64,000 nucleotides of DNA, taken from assembly GCA_016718405.1 (NCBI GenBank), contig JADKDJ010000036.1:35050-99049 (forward strand). The letters run 5' to 3'. The stretch's first letter is position 1, and each line of letters starts with the position of its first letter. Source of the stretch: Candidatus Rhodoferax odensensis. Its GTDB lineage: Bacteria > Pseudomonadota > Gammaproteobacteria > Burkholderiales > Burkholderiaceae_C. Positions 8,581 to 17,780 of this stretch are shown piece after piece. The position numbers and the translations under genes are program-made. The notes under the pieces were generated by a model. The model saw nothing but the letters and a program-made list of their open reading frames with translations, made no database searches and had not been told where the DNA came from.

Positions 8581-8677
8581 AATGCCGTGCGGCAGCCCAC
8601 GGATTCGGGAGTCCTGGGTTGCTTCGCCTCGCCCGCAACGACTCAGGTTTCGGGTTTACCCGAGCGGGTTTTCCATC

Positions 8678-8706
8678 GTGACATTGGTCGAGGCAAAAAC
8701 TATGAT
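8678..8706 (+). promoter_or_regulatory. Sigma-70 promoter for lipA-lif
   Basis: GTGACA (8678-8683), a 17-base spacer, then TATGAT (8701-8706): 5 of 6 matches at each hexamer with optimal spacing. It would give a transcript with a leader of about 160 bases before the lipase start. The rest of 8457-8873 shows only the palindromic repeat at 8502-8580 and no gene. Confidence 0.5.
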
Positions 8707-8873
8707 GCAGAAAAGCACGACCGTGCTATTTGTGCTGCGACCCCCCTGCCATCACCGTTGGCGGTTCAGGGGAAGCGGTGAGGCGATTGACCGGCAACCG
8801 GAAAGTCGCACCTGTTTTGCAGTCGATCCTTTTTACAACCCACAACAGGACCCCTGGTCCAACTGGAGACGAA

Positions 8874-9806
8874 GTGAAGAAATCTTGGAAAACCTGGCTC
8901 GGCGTTGGCCTGGCCGCGCTGTCGATGTTCGCGCAATCTGCTCTGGCCGCAGGCTACACCCAGACCAAATACCCGATCGTGCTGGTGCACGGTTTGTTTG
9001 GCTTTGACCGCATCGGCCCGGTCGACTATTGGTACGGCATTCCCTCGGCGCTGCGCTCCGACGGGGCCAAGGTCTATGTGACGCAGGTGTCGGCTGCCAA
9101 CAGCACCGAGGTGCGGGGCGAGCAGTTGCTGACACAGGTCAAGCAGATCCTGGCGGTTACCGGCGCCAGCAAGGTCAACCTGATCGGCCACAGTCACGGC
9201 GGCCCCACCACGCGTTATGTGGCCTCGGTGCGGCCAGATCTGGTGGCTTCGGTCACTTCGGTTGGCGGCGTGCACAAAGGCTCGGCGGTAGCTGACCTGC
9301 TGCTGGGTGTGGCGCCTCCGGGATCCTTGTCCAATGCGGTGATTGTCTCGGTCACCAATGGCCTGGCATCGATCATCAGCTTCCTGTCGGGAAGCCCAAG
9401 CATGCCGCAAAACGCGCTGGCCGCCGCCGCATCACTCAGCACGGCTGGCTCGGCCAAGTTCAACCTGGCCCATCCTGGCGGGGTGCCCACTACCGCCTGC
9501 GGTGAAGGTGCCTACGCGGCGCGCGGAGTGTCGTACTTTTCGTGGAGTGGTGCCAAGGCCTACACCAATGTGTTCGATGTGTTGGACCCGGCGCTGGCCC
9601 TGACGTCTCTGGCGTTTGGCGGTGCCAAGAACGACGGCTTGGTGGCGAGCTGTTCGACGCACCTGGGACGCGTGATTCGCGACGACTATGCGATGAACCA
9701 CATGGACGAAGTCAATCAGACCGTGGGTATTGTCAATATCTTCGAGACCAACCCGGTCACGCTGTATCGCCAGCACGCGAACCGTCTGCGCAACCTGGGT
9801 TTGTAG
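8874..9806 (+). CDS. lipA: Secreted triacylglycerol lipase (subfamily I.1/I.2)
   Basis: This 310-residue lipase resembles Burkholderia and Pseudomonas LipA. A Sec signal peptide spans about 1-25 (basic MKKSWK, hydrophobic core, ALA cleavage site). The oxyanion region is VLVHGLFGF (37-45) and the nucleophile S107 sits in GHSHGG. D254 (GGAKNDG) and H276 (NHMDEV) complete the triad. C209 and C260 match the conserved disulfide. The GTG start at 8874 is chosen because GGAG lies 5 bases upstream and the signal peptide begins there. Its dedicated foldase follows after 12 bases, so the two form one operon. Export is probably by Sec and then type II secretion. Confidence 0.93.
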   Translation: MKKSWKTWLGVGLAALSMFAQSALAAGYTQTKYPIVLVHGLFGFDRIGPVDYWYGIPSALRSDGAKVYVTQVSAANSTEVRGEQLLTQVKQILAVTGASKVNLIGHSHGGPTTRYVASVRPDLVASVTSVGGVHKGSAVADLLLGVAPPGSLSNAVIVSVTNGLASIISFLSGSPSMPQNALAAAASLSTAGSAKFNLAHPGGVPTTACGEGAYAARGVSYFSWSGAKAYTNVFDVLDPALALTSLAFGGAKNDGLVASCSTHLGRVIRDDYAMNHMDEVNQTVGIVNIFETNPVTLYRQHANRLRNLGL

Positions 9807-9818
9807 GCGGACTCGGAC

Positions 9819-10784
9819 ATGCTTCTCAAGCCCAAGGGCTGGGCGCTGGTGGCGGTGGCCGTGATCGCGGTCACGGTGCTGGTGGCGCTCTGGCCCGGGC
9901 AGCCCGCACCGCCGGTGATTGGCCCCGTCGCGAGCTCGGACAGCGGTCCAGCCACGTCGCGGTCAATGCAGGGCACGGCGCCAGACGGGCAGCTTCGTGT
10001 GCTGGGTGACAGCGCCGCGTCAGGCAGCGGTCTTGTGGTGGATGTCGAGCTCCGAAAGTTCTTCGACTACCACCTCAGCGCTGTCGGCGAGAAGAGCATC
10101 GCGGCGATTCGCGCCGAGACTGAGGCAGAGCTGGAGCGCCGTCTGCCGGCTGCCGCGGCAGCCCATGCCAAACGTCTATTCGGGCTGTACCTGGCCTTCA
10201 AGACCGCACTGGTCGATCTGGAGCAACGCCCCGAGCTGGTTGGCAATGGTGTGGCGGCGCTGCGCGCGCGCCTGGTTGGCATGCAGCAACTGCGTGCCCA
10301 GTACTTTGATGAGCGCGAAGCACAGGCCATGTTCGGCTTTGATGACGCCTACGACCTGGACGCCATCAGCCGCCTGGAAATCAGCCAGGACAACACGCTG
10401 ACCGAACTGCAGAAGCAGCAAGCGCTGGGGGCACTGGACGTGGCCCGTTCCGCCGAGTTGCGCGACGCCCACGACGCGCCGTTGGCGGTGCTTCGCCTTG
10501 AAGAGGCCACGGTAAAAATGCGCCAGAGTGGCGCCAGCGACGACGACATCTACCGCGCGCGCGCGGCCGCCTTCGACCCGCAGGCCGCGGCGCGACTGGC
10601 CGAGCTGGACCGGGACGAAGCGGCCTGGAAAGCGCGTATCCAGACCTATCTGGCGGCACGCGATCAAGTGCTGCTTGCCCAGGCTGGGCAGAGCGAGCCA
10701 CTGCGACTGGCAGCGCTTGCGGCTTTGCGCACGGCCAAGTTCACACCGGATGAACAAAAGCGGCTGGCGGCCTACGAACGTTAG
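9819..10784 (+). CDS. lifO: Lipase-specific foldase (steric chaperone Lif/LipB)
   Basis: This 321-residue membrane-anchored periplasmic chaperone folds the lipase encoded just upstream. The N-terminus has a single membrane anchor (about 8-26), then a Pro/Ala/Ser-rich linker, then the helical folding domain. The family signature RxxFDYxLSAxGE is present as RKFFDYHLSAVGE at about 79-91. The remainder is rich in charged helices, as expected for the extended lipase-embracing scaffold. Names in use include lipB, limA, lif and lifO. Confidence 0.93.
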   Translation: MLLKPKGWALVAVAVIAVTVLVALWPGQPAPPVIGPVASSDSGPATSRSMQGTAPDGQLRVLGDSAASGSGLVVDVELRKFFDYHLSAVGEKSIAAIRAETEAELERRLPAAAAAHAKRLFGLYLAFKTALVDLEQRPELVGNGVAALRARLVGMQQLRAQYFDEREAQAMFGFDDAYDLDAISRLEISQDNTLTELQKQQALGALDVARSAELRDAHDAPLAVLRLEEATVKMRQSGASDDDIYRARAAAFDPQAAARLAELDRDEAAWKARIQTYLAARDQVLLAQAGQSEPLRLAALAALRTAKFTPDEQKRLAAYER

Positions 10785-10795
10785 GGTGTAGTGGC

Positions 10796-11512
10796 TCAGT
10801 GCGAGCGCATCTTGGCGCGTAGCCGCGCGATGGACTGGCTGTGAAGCTGGCAGATGCGCGACTCGGTGACATTCATCACCGCTGCAATTTCCTTGAGGTT
10901 CATGTCCTGCTCGTAGTACATGCTCATGATGAGCTGCTCGCGCTCGGGCAGAGCCTTGATAGCCGTTACCAGGGCCTGGCGCAGCCGCTGGTCGCGCAAC
11001 ATGTTGAGGGGGTCCGACTCGCTGTCGGCGACGTGGCGATCCAGAAAGTGGTCCTCATCATCGTTGCTGTGCGCCATGTCCTCCAGGTACACCAGTTGCG
11101 TGCCCTGGACCTTGCTTAGCAAGGTCTGGTAGTCGGCCAGCGTCATGTCCAGATCGGCCGCGATCTCGGATTCGATCGGGCTGCGGCCCAATTCATGTTC
11201 CAGCCGCCGGATGGCCTGTTCGATTTCCTTTTGGCTCTTGCGCGAGCCGCGTGACATCCAGTCGCTCTCGCGCAGCTCATCAATCATGGCGCCGCGAATG
11301 CGCTGCGTGGCGAAGGTTTCGAACTGCACGCCTTGCGCGGCCTCGTAGCGCGTCAGCGCCTCGGACAGGCCAATCAGGCCGACCTGAATCAGGTCGTCCA
11401 CCTGAACGCTGGCGGGCAGCTTGGCCATCATGTGGTGTGCCAAGCGACGCACCAGCGGCTGGTACTGCCGGATCAGGGCGTTGCGGTCAAGCTGGCCTTT
11501 GGCGGTGTACAT
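10796..11512 (-). CDS. fliA: Flagellar sigma factor FliA (sigma-28)
   Basis: This 238-residue sigma-70-family factor directs class III flagellar promoters (TAAA-N15-GCCGATAA). Region 2 (RRLAHHMM...DDLIQVGLIGL...FETFATQRIRGAMIDELR), region 3 and region 4 (LPEREQLIMSMYYEQDMNLKEIAAVMNVTESRICQLHSQ) are all present and close to E. coli FliA in length. The start MYTAKG at 11512 is preferred over an ATG 15 codons upstream. It matches the family N-terminus, has GGGGAG upstream, and is coupled to the previous gene by a TGATG overlap. It ends the flhDC-motAB-cheYZ-flhBAF block. Confidence 0.95.
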   Translation of the reverse strand: MYTAKGQLDRNALIRQYQPLVRRLAHHMMAKLPASVQVDDLIQVGLIGLSEALTRYEAAQGVQFETFATQRIRGAMIDELRESDWMSRGSRKSQKEIEQAIRRLEHELGRSPIESEIAADLDMTLADYQTLLSKVQGTQLVYLEDMAHSNDDEDHFLDRHVADSESDPLNMLRDQRLRQALVTAIKALPEREQLIMSMYYEQDMNLKEIAAVMNVTESRICQLHSQSIARLRAKMRSH

Positions 11513-12306
11513 CAATGGCTCCCCCCCTGGTAGGCGGTCGAAGGTTGTTTGATCCATGCTGTGCTCCGGTCAAACTGTTCCAGCGGCATGCCATTCTCGA
11601 CCAGGCGCAGCGCCAAAGCCCGCAGGGTTGAGGCACTTGACTCGTCGCTCAGGTCATCGCCCAGGTTGACCGACTCCAACGGGTAACCCAGGAAGGTCAT
11701 TGCGCAGTCCTGCAAATTGCGGCTCAGGGCCAGGTCCAGTTCCTGGCGCTCGCTTTCAATTGACTCAAGCATGCAGGCAATACTAGGCCGAAGACCACCA
11801 CTTAGCAACAGCATCTTGAGCGCCTGGTAGGCCGATACCAATGCCCGCTTGCCACCGGACACCGCCAGCAGCGGGGTCACGCCGCTGTGCGGTAGCAGCG
11901 AGACCAGCGTCGACGCGCTGGCGTACAGGATCACGACACTGCAGCTCTGTGACAAACCGGTCAGGTCGCGCAGCGATGGCTGAGCCGCTGGCGTGGCCTG
12001 GCACAAGCGCTTGAGGCCGATGGCCGCCGGCACAATGGTCCAGGGCATCAGCGGGTCCAGCACACGACGGTCGGCACCACCACCATCGATCAGTTGCTCC
12101 AGACCCGGGCACTGGGCGGTCTCGCTGTGCATGGCGTCGAGCACCAGCACCGAGTAGCCAAGCTCGGCCAGGGTCGAACACAGACTCCACAGCAAGGGCA
12201 ACTCGCTGGCCTGGTCGCCGTGACTGGCCAGCGCCAGCATGCGGGGCGAGGCTTGCAGAGCCATCGCCTGCAGGCCGATGGCCTGGTTGGCGCAGGCTTC
12301 AAGCAT
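11512..12306 (-). CDS. FlhG-position MinD-like protein lacking a P-loop
   Basis: This 264-residue protein sits between flhF and fliA, where flhG/fleN usually lies. Parts look like a MinD/ParA fold: ELPLLWSLCSTLAELGYSVLVLDA resembles the helix and strand after the P-loop, and CSVVILYASA resembles a later core strand. However, the deviant Walker A motif (KGGVGKT) is absent; the equivalent stretch reads ASHGDQASELP. It probably does not hydrolyse ATP in the standard way. It overlaps the end of flhF by 8 bases and fliA by 1 base, so it belongs to the operon. A role in flagellar number or placement is inferred from position only. Confidence 0.7.
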   Translation of the reverse strand: MLEACANQAIGLQAMALQASPRMLALASHGDQASELPLLWSLCSTLAELGYSVLVLDAMHSETAQCPGLEQLIDGGGADRRVLDPLMPWTIVPAAIGLKRLCQATPAAQPSLRDLTGLSQSCSVVILYASASTLVSLLPHSGVTPLLAVSGGKRALVSAYQALKMLLLSGGLRPSIACMLESIESERQELDLALSRNLQDCAMTFLGYPLESVNLGDDLSDESSASTLRALALRLVENGMPLEQFDRSTAWIKQPSTAYQGGSH

Positions 12307-13759
12307 CGAGCTGTCCCCCAGCGTGAGCGCCAGTGGCGGACTGGGTGAAGAAAAACCCCATGTCGGCCATGGTGGGATCGAAGGCTGACTTCGCCGGCGA
12401 GCGCATCGACATGCGTACCAACTTGGCGGCGTCGGCGCCCTCCCAGTCCTCCGGGACACGCTGCCCGGTGGTGACGCCACGCAGCACCAGTTGGTGGCGG
12501 ATGGCGGCGTCCAGGACGGGGCCGAGCTTGGCGGCTTCGTCGATCTTGGACAACACCGCCTGCTGCACGCCCTTGCACTTGAAGGACGACACCACGTCGT
12601 CCAGCGTGTCGCCATGGCCGCCCGCGTTGAGAATCTGCAGGCGATTGACCTTGGGCAGGTCCAGCACATCGAGCATGTCGCGCTTGCGCGGGTCGTGCGG
12701 CGCCAGGCCGGTGGTGTCGATCAGTACCATCTTCTTGGACGCGAGCAGGTTCAACAGGTCTTGCAGCGCGGCGCGGTCGTGTGCCAGGTGCGCCACCACG
12801 CCCATCATGCGGCCATAGGCGCGCAGTTGCTCGTGCGCGCCGACGCGGTAGGTGTCGAGCGTAATCAGGCCCACACTGCTGGCACCGTGCGTGCGCGCGC
12901 ACAAGCCGGCGAGTTTGGCCGCGGTGGTGGTTTTGCCCACACCGGTGGCGCCAACCAGCGCGTAGATGCCGCCCTCTTGGTGAATGGCAGCGCCTGCGGC
13001 GTCGGTCTTGAGGTTGCGCTGCAGCACGTCCATGACCCAGTGCACCGCGTCCGCCGCGCCGGTATCCTCGGGCATCTTCTCCAGGATTGCGCGGGCCAGC
13101 ACCGGTGAGTAGCCCGCGCGAATGAGTTTGAGCATCAGGTTCGACTGAATCGGATGCTGGCGAGCCTGGCCTAGCCAGCTCAGCGCGTCAAAGCGCTCCT
13201 CGATCAGCGCCTTCATGTTGCGCAGCTCGTCCACGATGCCTTGCGAGATTGCCGGCGCGCTGGCGGTCAAGACGGGTGCGCGCTCGGCGGTGGCCGGCTT
13301 GGGTTTGACGGGCGTGTCAAGCTGCAGGCGTTTCGGTGCTGCGGGCGCGCTGGCGGCGGTGATGGGCTCGGCCGGTGGCGCGGCGGCAGGCGCAGGGGCC
13401 ACAGCGGCGGCGGTCTTGTCGACGGCTGCCTCCTGGCGGCGGCGCAGCATGCGTTCGCGCACATAGTCCTGAAATGAGAGCGTGCTCATGGCGAGCTCGG
13501 CCACGTCGTCTTCCACCTGGTTTTTGGGATTGGCGCGACGTGCTGCTGGCACTGGGCGCGCCAACTCCTGATCCTTGGCCCGCTTGCTAAAGGCGTCCGT
13601 CTGCTCCAAGGCGGCCAGGCTGTCCTCGGCGGTGGCCATCACTTCGACCCCATTGGCGGTGGGGCGATTGGAAAGAATCAAGGTCCCATCGCCAAAGGCC
13701 ATTCTCGCCTTGGCCAAAGCGTCGCGGGCGGTGGGAGCGTAAAAGCGCTGGATGTTCAT
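12299..13759 (-). CDS. flhF: Flagellar placement GTPase FlhF
   Basis: This 486-residue SRP-family GTPase sets the position of flagellar assembly. It has an N-terminal B domain, a long Ala/Pro-rich linker (about 105-165), an N domain, and a G domain with G1 GATGVGKT (270-277). DTYRVGAHEQLRAYG follows at about 298-312, then DTTGLAPHD. It overlaps flhA by 4 bases and the FlhG-like gene by 8. The C-terminus is diverse compared with enterobacterial proteins, which lack FlhF altogether. Confidence 0.93.
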   Translation of the reverse strand: MNIQRFYAPTARDALAKARMAFGDGTLILSNRPTANGVEVMATAEDSLAALEQTDAFSKRAKDQELARPVPAARRANPKNQVEDDVAELAMSTLSFQDYVRERMLRRRQEAAVDKTAAAVAPAPAAAPPAEPITAASAPAAPKRLQLDTPVKPKPATAERAPVLTASAPAISQGIVDELRNMKALIEERFDALSWLGQARQHPIQSNLMLKLIRAGYSPVLARAILEKMPEDTGAADAVHWVMDVLQRNLKTDAAGAAIHQEGGIYALVGATGVGKTTTAAKLAGLCARTHGASSVGLITLDTYRVGAHEQLRAYGRMMGVVAHLAHDRAALQDLLNLLASKKMVLIDTTGLAPHDPRKRDMLDVLDLPKVNRLQILNAGGHGDTLDDVVSSFKCKGVQQAVLSKIDEAAKLGPVLDAAIRHQLVLRGVTTGQRVPEDWEGADAAKLVRMSMRSPAKSAFDPTMADMGFFFTQSATGAHAGGQLDA

Positions 13760-15837
13760 GATGCTGCTCCTCGGAGGATCGGACCAATACGGATGGTGTG
13801 GGTTTCAGGGATTTCGCTGTGCGCCAGCACCTGAAGGCGGGGTGCCACGCGGCGCAGCAGGCGCGCAATGGCACTGCGAATTTGATCTGGTACCAACAAG
13901 CAGGCCGGAATACCGACTTCTTCCTGCTTGAGTGCGACCGAGGCGGCGGTGCGGGTCAGCATGTCGGCCACGCCAGGGTCCAGCGCCGGACCCATCGCGC
14001 CGCCCAGAGCCTGCACCAGCAAGCGCTCCAGCGCCGGGTCGATGGCAATCACGTTCAGCTCTCGTGTCGAGCCGTAGATTTGCTGCACGATCGCTGGTGA
14101 CAGCGCGACACGCACCCGCCGGGCCAGCTCGGCCGGGTCTGTGGTGGCGGTCGCGTGTTCGGCCAGCGACTCGATGATGGTGCGGATGTCGCGGATGTGG
14201 ACCGACTCGTCCAGTAGCAGTTGCAGCACCTTCTGGAACACCGCAATCGGAACCAGTTTGGGGACCACCTCGTCGATCAGTTTGGGGGCCAGCTTACTCA
14301 CATGTTCCACCAGTTGTTGGGTCTCGGTACGGCTAAGAAGTTTGGAGGCATGCACCTGCATCAAGTGTGACAAATGGGTCGCCATCACGGTCTCGGAATC
14401 AACCACCGTATAGCCGGCCATTTGTGCCGCTTCCTTCTGCCGGTCGTCGATCCAGTGGGCGGGCAGGCCAAACGCGGGGTCGGTGGTGGCGGTGCCAATG
14501 AGTGGCGAGGTGATGCCACCAGGGTTGATGGCGAGGTGCATGCCCGGAAAGGCCTCACCTTCCCCGACGATCACACCGCGCAGGGTGATGCGGTAGCCGC
14601 TGGGGCGCAGTTCCAGGTTGTCACGCACATGCACCGGAGGCGGCAAGAAGCCCACCTCTTGCGCAAACTTTCTGCGCACGCCCTTGATGCGGGTGAGCAA
14701 GTCGCCTTGGCGGTTCTTGTCCACTAGCGCAATCAGTCGGTAACCCAGCTCCAGCCCGAGTTGGTCGACCGGTTGCAGGTCGTCCCAGGTTGCCTCGCCG
14801 TCGGGCGTTGGTGGCGGCGCCAGGGTGCTGGGATCGACCGGTGGGGGCTGATGTGACAGCACCCAGGCGGCATACCCCAGGGCGGCGGAAATGCCCAGAA
14901 ACACCACGTGCGGCATGCCTGGAATGATGCCCAAAATGCCCATGATGGCCGCCGTGATGCCAAACGCCCGTGGTGACACAAACATCTGCTGCATGATCTG
15001 GCGGCCCAGGTCATGGTCCTTGCCGACGCGGGAGACCACCATCGCCGCCGCCACCGAGATCAGCAGGCCCGGAATTTGTGCCACCAGCGCGTCGCCGACA
15101 GCCAGCAGGATGTAGGTGTCGGCGGCCTGCGAGGCGCTCAGACCGTGCTGCAGCATGCCGATGGCAAAGCCGCCAAAAATGTTGATCAGCAGGATCAGGA
15201 TGCCGGCCACCGCATCCCCCCGAACGAACTTGGAGGCGCCGTCCATGGAGCCGAAAAAGTCCGCCTCTTCCGATACCTCGGCGCGGCGACGCTTGGCTTC
15301 CTTCTCGTCAATCAGCCCGGCATTCAGATCGGCATCCACCGCCATCTGCTTGCCGGGCATGGCATCGAGGGCGAAACGTGCCGACACCTCGGCGATGCGT
15401 TCGGCACCCTTGGTAACCACCACGAAGTTGATCACCACCAGGATCGAGAACACGATCAGGCCAACCGCAAAGTTGCCGCCGATCAGGAAGTGGCCAAAGG
15501 CCTCGATCACCGCGCCCGCTGCACCGGGGCCGGTGTGGCCTTCCAGCAGCACCACGCGGGTGGAAGCCACGTTGAGCGACAGACGCATCAGCGTGGTGAG
15601 CAACAGCACCGCCGGGAAGGCGGCGAAGTCCAGCGGACGCAACATATACGCGGCCACCATCATCACCATCAGCGCCATGGCGATGTTGAGGGTGAAGAAG
15701 GTGTCCAGCATCCAGGTGGGCAACGGCAGCACCATCATGGCCAGGATGGCCACCACCAAGAGTGGCGCGGCGGCGCCCTTGATCAAGGTAGCGTTGCCAC
15801 CAAACCACTGCTGTACGTTCTTGATGAGGGGATTCAT
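13756..15837 (-). CDS. flhA: Flagellar export gate protein FlhA
   Basis: This 693-residue FHIPEP-family protein forms the nonameric ring of the flagellar type III export gate. The N-terminal half carries about eight membrane helices, with the family signature region RLSLNVASTRVVLLEG and the charged loop DAMPGKQMAVDADLNAG. The C-terminal half (about 340-693) is the cytoplasmic substrate and chaperone docking domain. Length matches the family (~690-700). It overlaps flhB and flhF by 4 bases each, indicating tight translational coupling. Confidence 0.96.
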   Translation of the reverse strand: MNPLIKNVQQWFGGNATLIKGAAAPLLVVAILAMMVLPLPTWMLDTFFTLNIAMALMVMMVAAYMLRPLDFAAFPAVLLLTTLMRLSLNVASTRVVLLEGHTGPGAAGAVIEAFGHFLIGGNFAVGLIVFSILVVINFVVVTKGAERIAEVSARFALDAMPGKQMAVDADLNAGLIDEKEAKRRRAEVSEEADFFGSMDGASKFVRGDAVAGILILLINIFGGFAIGMLQHGLSASQAADTYILLAVGDALVAQIPGLLISVAAAMVVSRVGKDHDLGRQIMQQMFVSPRAFGITAAIMGILGIIPGMPHVVFLGISAALGYAAWVLSHQPPPVDPSTLAPPPTPDGEATWDDLQPVDQLGLELGYRLIALVDKNRQGDLLTRIKGVRRKFAQEVGFLPPPVHVRDNLELRPSGYRITLRGVIVGEGEAFPGMHLAINPGGITSPLIGTATTDPAFGLPAHWIDDRQKEAAQMAGYTVVDSETVMATHLSHLMQVHASKLLSRTETQQLVEHVSKLAPKLIDEVVPKLVPIAVFQKVLQLLLDESVHIRDIRTIIESLAEHATATTDPAELARRVRVALSPAIVQQIYGSTRELNVIAIDPALERLLVQALGGAMGPALDPGVADMLTRTAASVALKQEEVGIPACLLVPDQIRSAIARLLRRVAPRLQVLAHSEIPETHTIRIGPILRGAAS

Positions 15838-16991
15838 ACGGCACTTTCGGCGGCGAGGGTCTGCGACAGGGGGTCAAGTTCAGGCGGAACATCCGGGATC
15901 GGCACCTGCTCCGGCATGGGTCCGTCGCCGCGCATCGCTGCCTTGAGGCGGTACACGTAAGCCAGCACCTGCGCCACGGCGGTGAAGAGCTCGGCCGGGA
16001 TGTCCTGGTCCAGCTCGGAGTGCGCGTACAGGGCGCGCGCCAGCATGGGCGAATGCAGCACCGGGATCGAGTGGCCCTTGGCGATGTCCCGAATCTTCAG
16101 GGCCAGCAAGTCCGCGCCCTTGGAGATGACTTTGGGCGCACGCATGGTGGTGTCGTCATACCGAATGGCCACGGCAAAGTGGGTTGGGTTCATCACCACA
16201 AAGTCCGCCTTGGGGACGGCACTGACGCTGTTGCCTTGGGAAATCTCGCGTTGGCGCTGGCGCAGCCGGCCCTTCATCTGTGGGTTGCCGTCAGATTCCT
16301 TGTGCTCCTGCTTGACTTCCTGGTGCGACATCTTGAGGCGCGACTTGTGCAGGAAGGACTGCAGAGGCACATCCACCATGGCTGCCAGCAGCACCACCAG
16401 CAGCAGCAGGCCCATGCCCGCGCTCAGCCACTGCGCCAGATGGCGGATGGCGCTGGTCGACGGTTGCAGCAGGAGCCGAGCCAACTCGTCGAGTCCGGCG
16501 CTGAGGTACAAGGTGCCAATCGCGCCAAGGATGGCCGTCAGCAACAGCATCTTGAGCACTTCGGCCAACTTGTCCTTGGTGAACAGCCGACCAAAGCCGG
16601 TCAATGGGTTCAGGCGGCTGAAGTCGGGCGACAGCGGTTTGAGGCTGTTGACCCAGCCGCCGGCCGCCACGGTGCTGAGCACGGCCGCAGCGGTCACGAT
16701 CACGGCAAAGACGGTGCTGGCGATCAGGCCAATGGTGGTCATTGACTGCAGTCGCGTCAGCATGGTGCCTGATTGCATCACCGTAGCGGCACTGAAGGAC
16801 AGCTGTTGACTCAGGGCCAGCTTCAGGTGCTCCAGCGCCAGCGGCGCCAGGGTCATCAGCGACAGCGCGCCAACGCCCAGTACCGCCAGGTGAGACAACT
16901 CGCGCGAGCGCGTGACTTGACCGTCATCGCGCGCCTTTTGCAGCTTGCGTTCGGATGCCGGTAAATTGCGATCCTGGCTGTTGGAATCCAT
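15834..16991 (-). CDS. flhB: Flagellar export switch protein FlhB
   Basis: This 385-residue inner-membrane component of the flagellar export gate controls the switch from rod/hook to filament substrates. About four membrane helices lie in 30-210, followed by the linker KSRLKMSHQEVKQEHKESDG. The autocleavage motif NPTH is at 268-271. The C-terminal tail after about 365 is Pro-rich, as in many betaproteobacterial FlhBs. It begins the flhB-flhA-flhF unit. The 129-base gap to cheZ (16992-17120) shows no gene and may hold a promoter, but I see no clear one. Confidence 0.95.
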   Translation of the reverse strand: MDSNSQDRNLPASERKLQKARDDGQVTRSRELSHLAVLGVGALSLMTLAPLALEHLKLALSQQLSFSAATVMQSGTMLTRLQSMTTIGLIASTVFAVIVTAAAVLSTVAAGGWVNSLKPLSPDFSRLNPLTGFGRLFTKDKLAEVLKMLLLTAILGAIGTLYLSAGLDELARLLLQPSTSAIRHLAQWLSAGMGLLLLVVLLAAMVDVPLQSFLHKSRLKMSHQEVKQEHKESDGNPQMKGRLRQRQREISQGNSVSAVPKADFVVMNPTHFAVAIRYDDTTMRAPKVISKGADLLALKIRDIAKGHSIPVLHSPMLARALYAHSELDQDIPAELFTAVAQVLAYVYRLKAAMRGDGPMPEQVPIPDVPPELDPLSQTLAAESAV

Positions 16992-17120
16992 GAGGGTGGG
17001 GCAAGGTAGTTCCCACCATTGTCATCAGCCGTGGCCCAAACTAAAGGGCAATAAGCGCGGCTTTATGCGGTCACTTCGCGGCCGCGATTCGGTGCCGCCG
17101 CACCCGAGTCGGGCAGTCTG

Positions 17121-17780
17121 TCAAAAGCCCAGGCTGGCCAGCAGATCGTCCACCTCGGACTGGCCCTTGACCACGTCCGGATTGCCCTCCGGGTTGACTA
17201 CCGGGCCGGACAACGAGGGTTGGCGGGGGTGTTCTTCGGCGCTGGTTGTGGGCGCGGCCTGCACGGCCGCATGGGCGGGCGCGGTCAGAACCAGCATCTT
17301 GACCAGTTCTTCCTCGATCGCGGCAGCCAGGTTGACGACTTTGGCGATCACCTGGCCGGTCAGGTCATGGAAGTCCTGGGCCATCATGATTTCGGTGAGA
17401 TGGCCGTCGATTTCCTTGGTTGAACGCTCCACGTCGCTGAGAAAATTCATCACGTGGCCTTTGGCCACGGCGGCTACGGGATCCTTGACGATCAAGGCGC
17501 CGATGCGCCGCGTTTCGGCAGCAATGTAGTCATCCTGCGCCTTGGCGAGGTCGACCCGATTGAGCACTTTCTCGGCCGCTTCGCCTGTCAGTCGTGCGAT
17601 GTAGGACAGGCGACTTTTCGCGTCGGGGATTTCGTCGGCCCACGCGTTGACTTTTTCGGTGAGCCCCAGGCCGGTGAGTGAATCATGCAACTGCCTGGTG
17701 AGCGCGCCAATCATGCGGTGCACATCGGGTGTGGAAATGGCGTTGGCGCCCTCGGCGGTGGTGTGTGGCGTGGTATTCAC
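17121..17780 (-). CDS. cheZ: Chemotaxis phosphatase CheZ
   Basis: This 219-residue CheY-P phosphatase forms a long four-helix bundle as a dimer. The catalytic segment MMAQDFHDLTGQVI is conserved, with D139 and Q143 corresponding to E. coli D143 and Q147. The C-terminal CheY-tethering tail ends VDDLLASLGF. The start is a GTG at 17780 that overlaps the cheY stop (GTGA); the frame upstream of it is antisense-like. It is co-transcribed with cheY, separately from the main che operon at 52-58 kb. Confidence 0.93.
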   Translation of the reverse strand: MNTTPHTTAEGANAISTPDVHRMIGALTRQLHDSLTGLGLTEKVNAWADEIPDAKSRLSYIARLTGEAAEKVLNRVDLAKAQDDYIAAETRRIGALIVKDPVAAVAKGHVMNFLSDVERSTKEIDGHLTEIMMAQDFHDLTGQVIAKVVNLAAAIEEELVKMLVLTAPAHAAVQAAPTTSAEEHPRQPSLSGPVVNPEGNPDVVKGQSEVDDLLASLGF

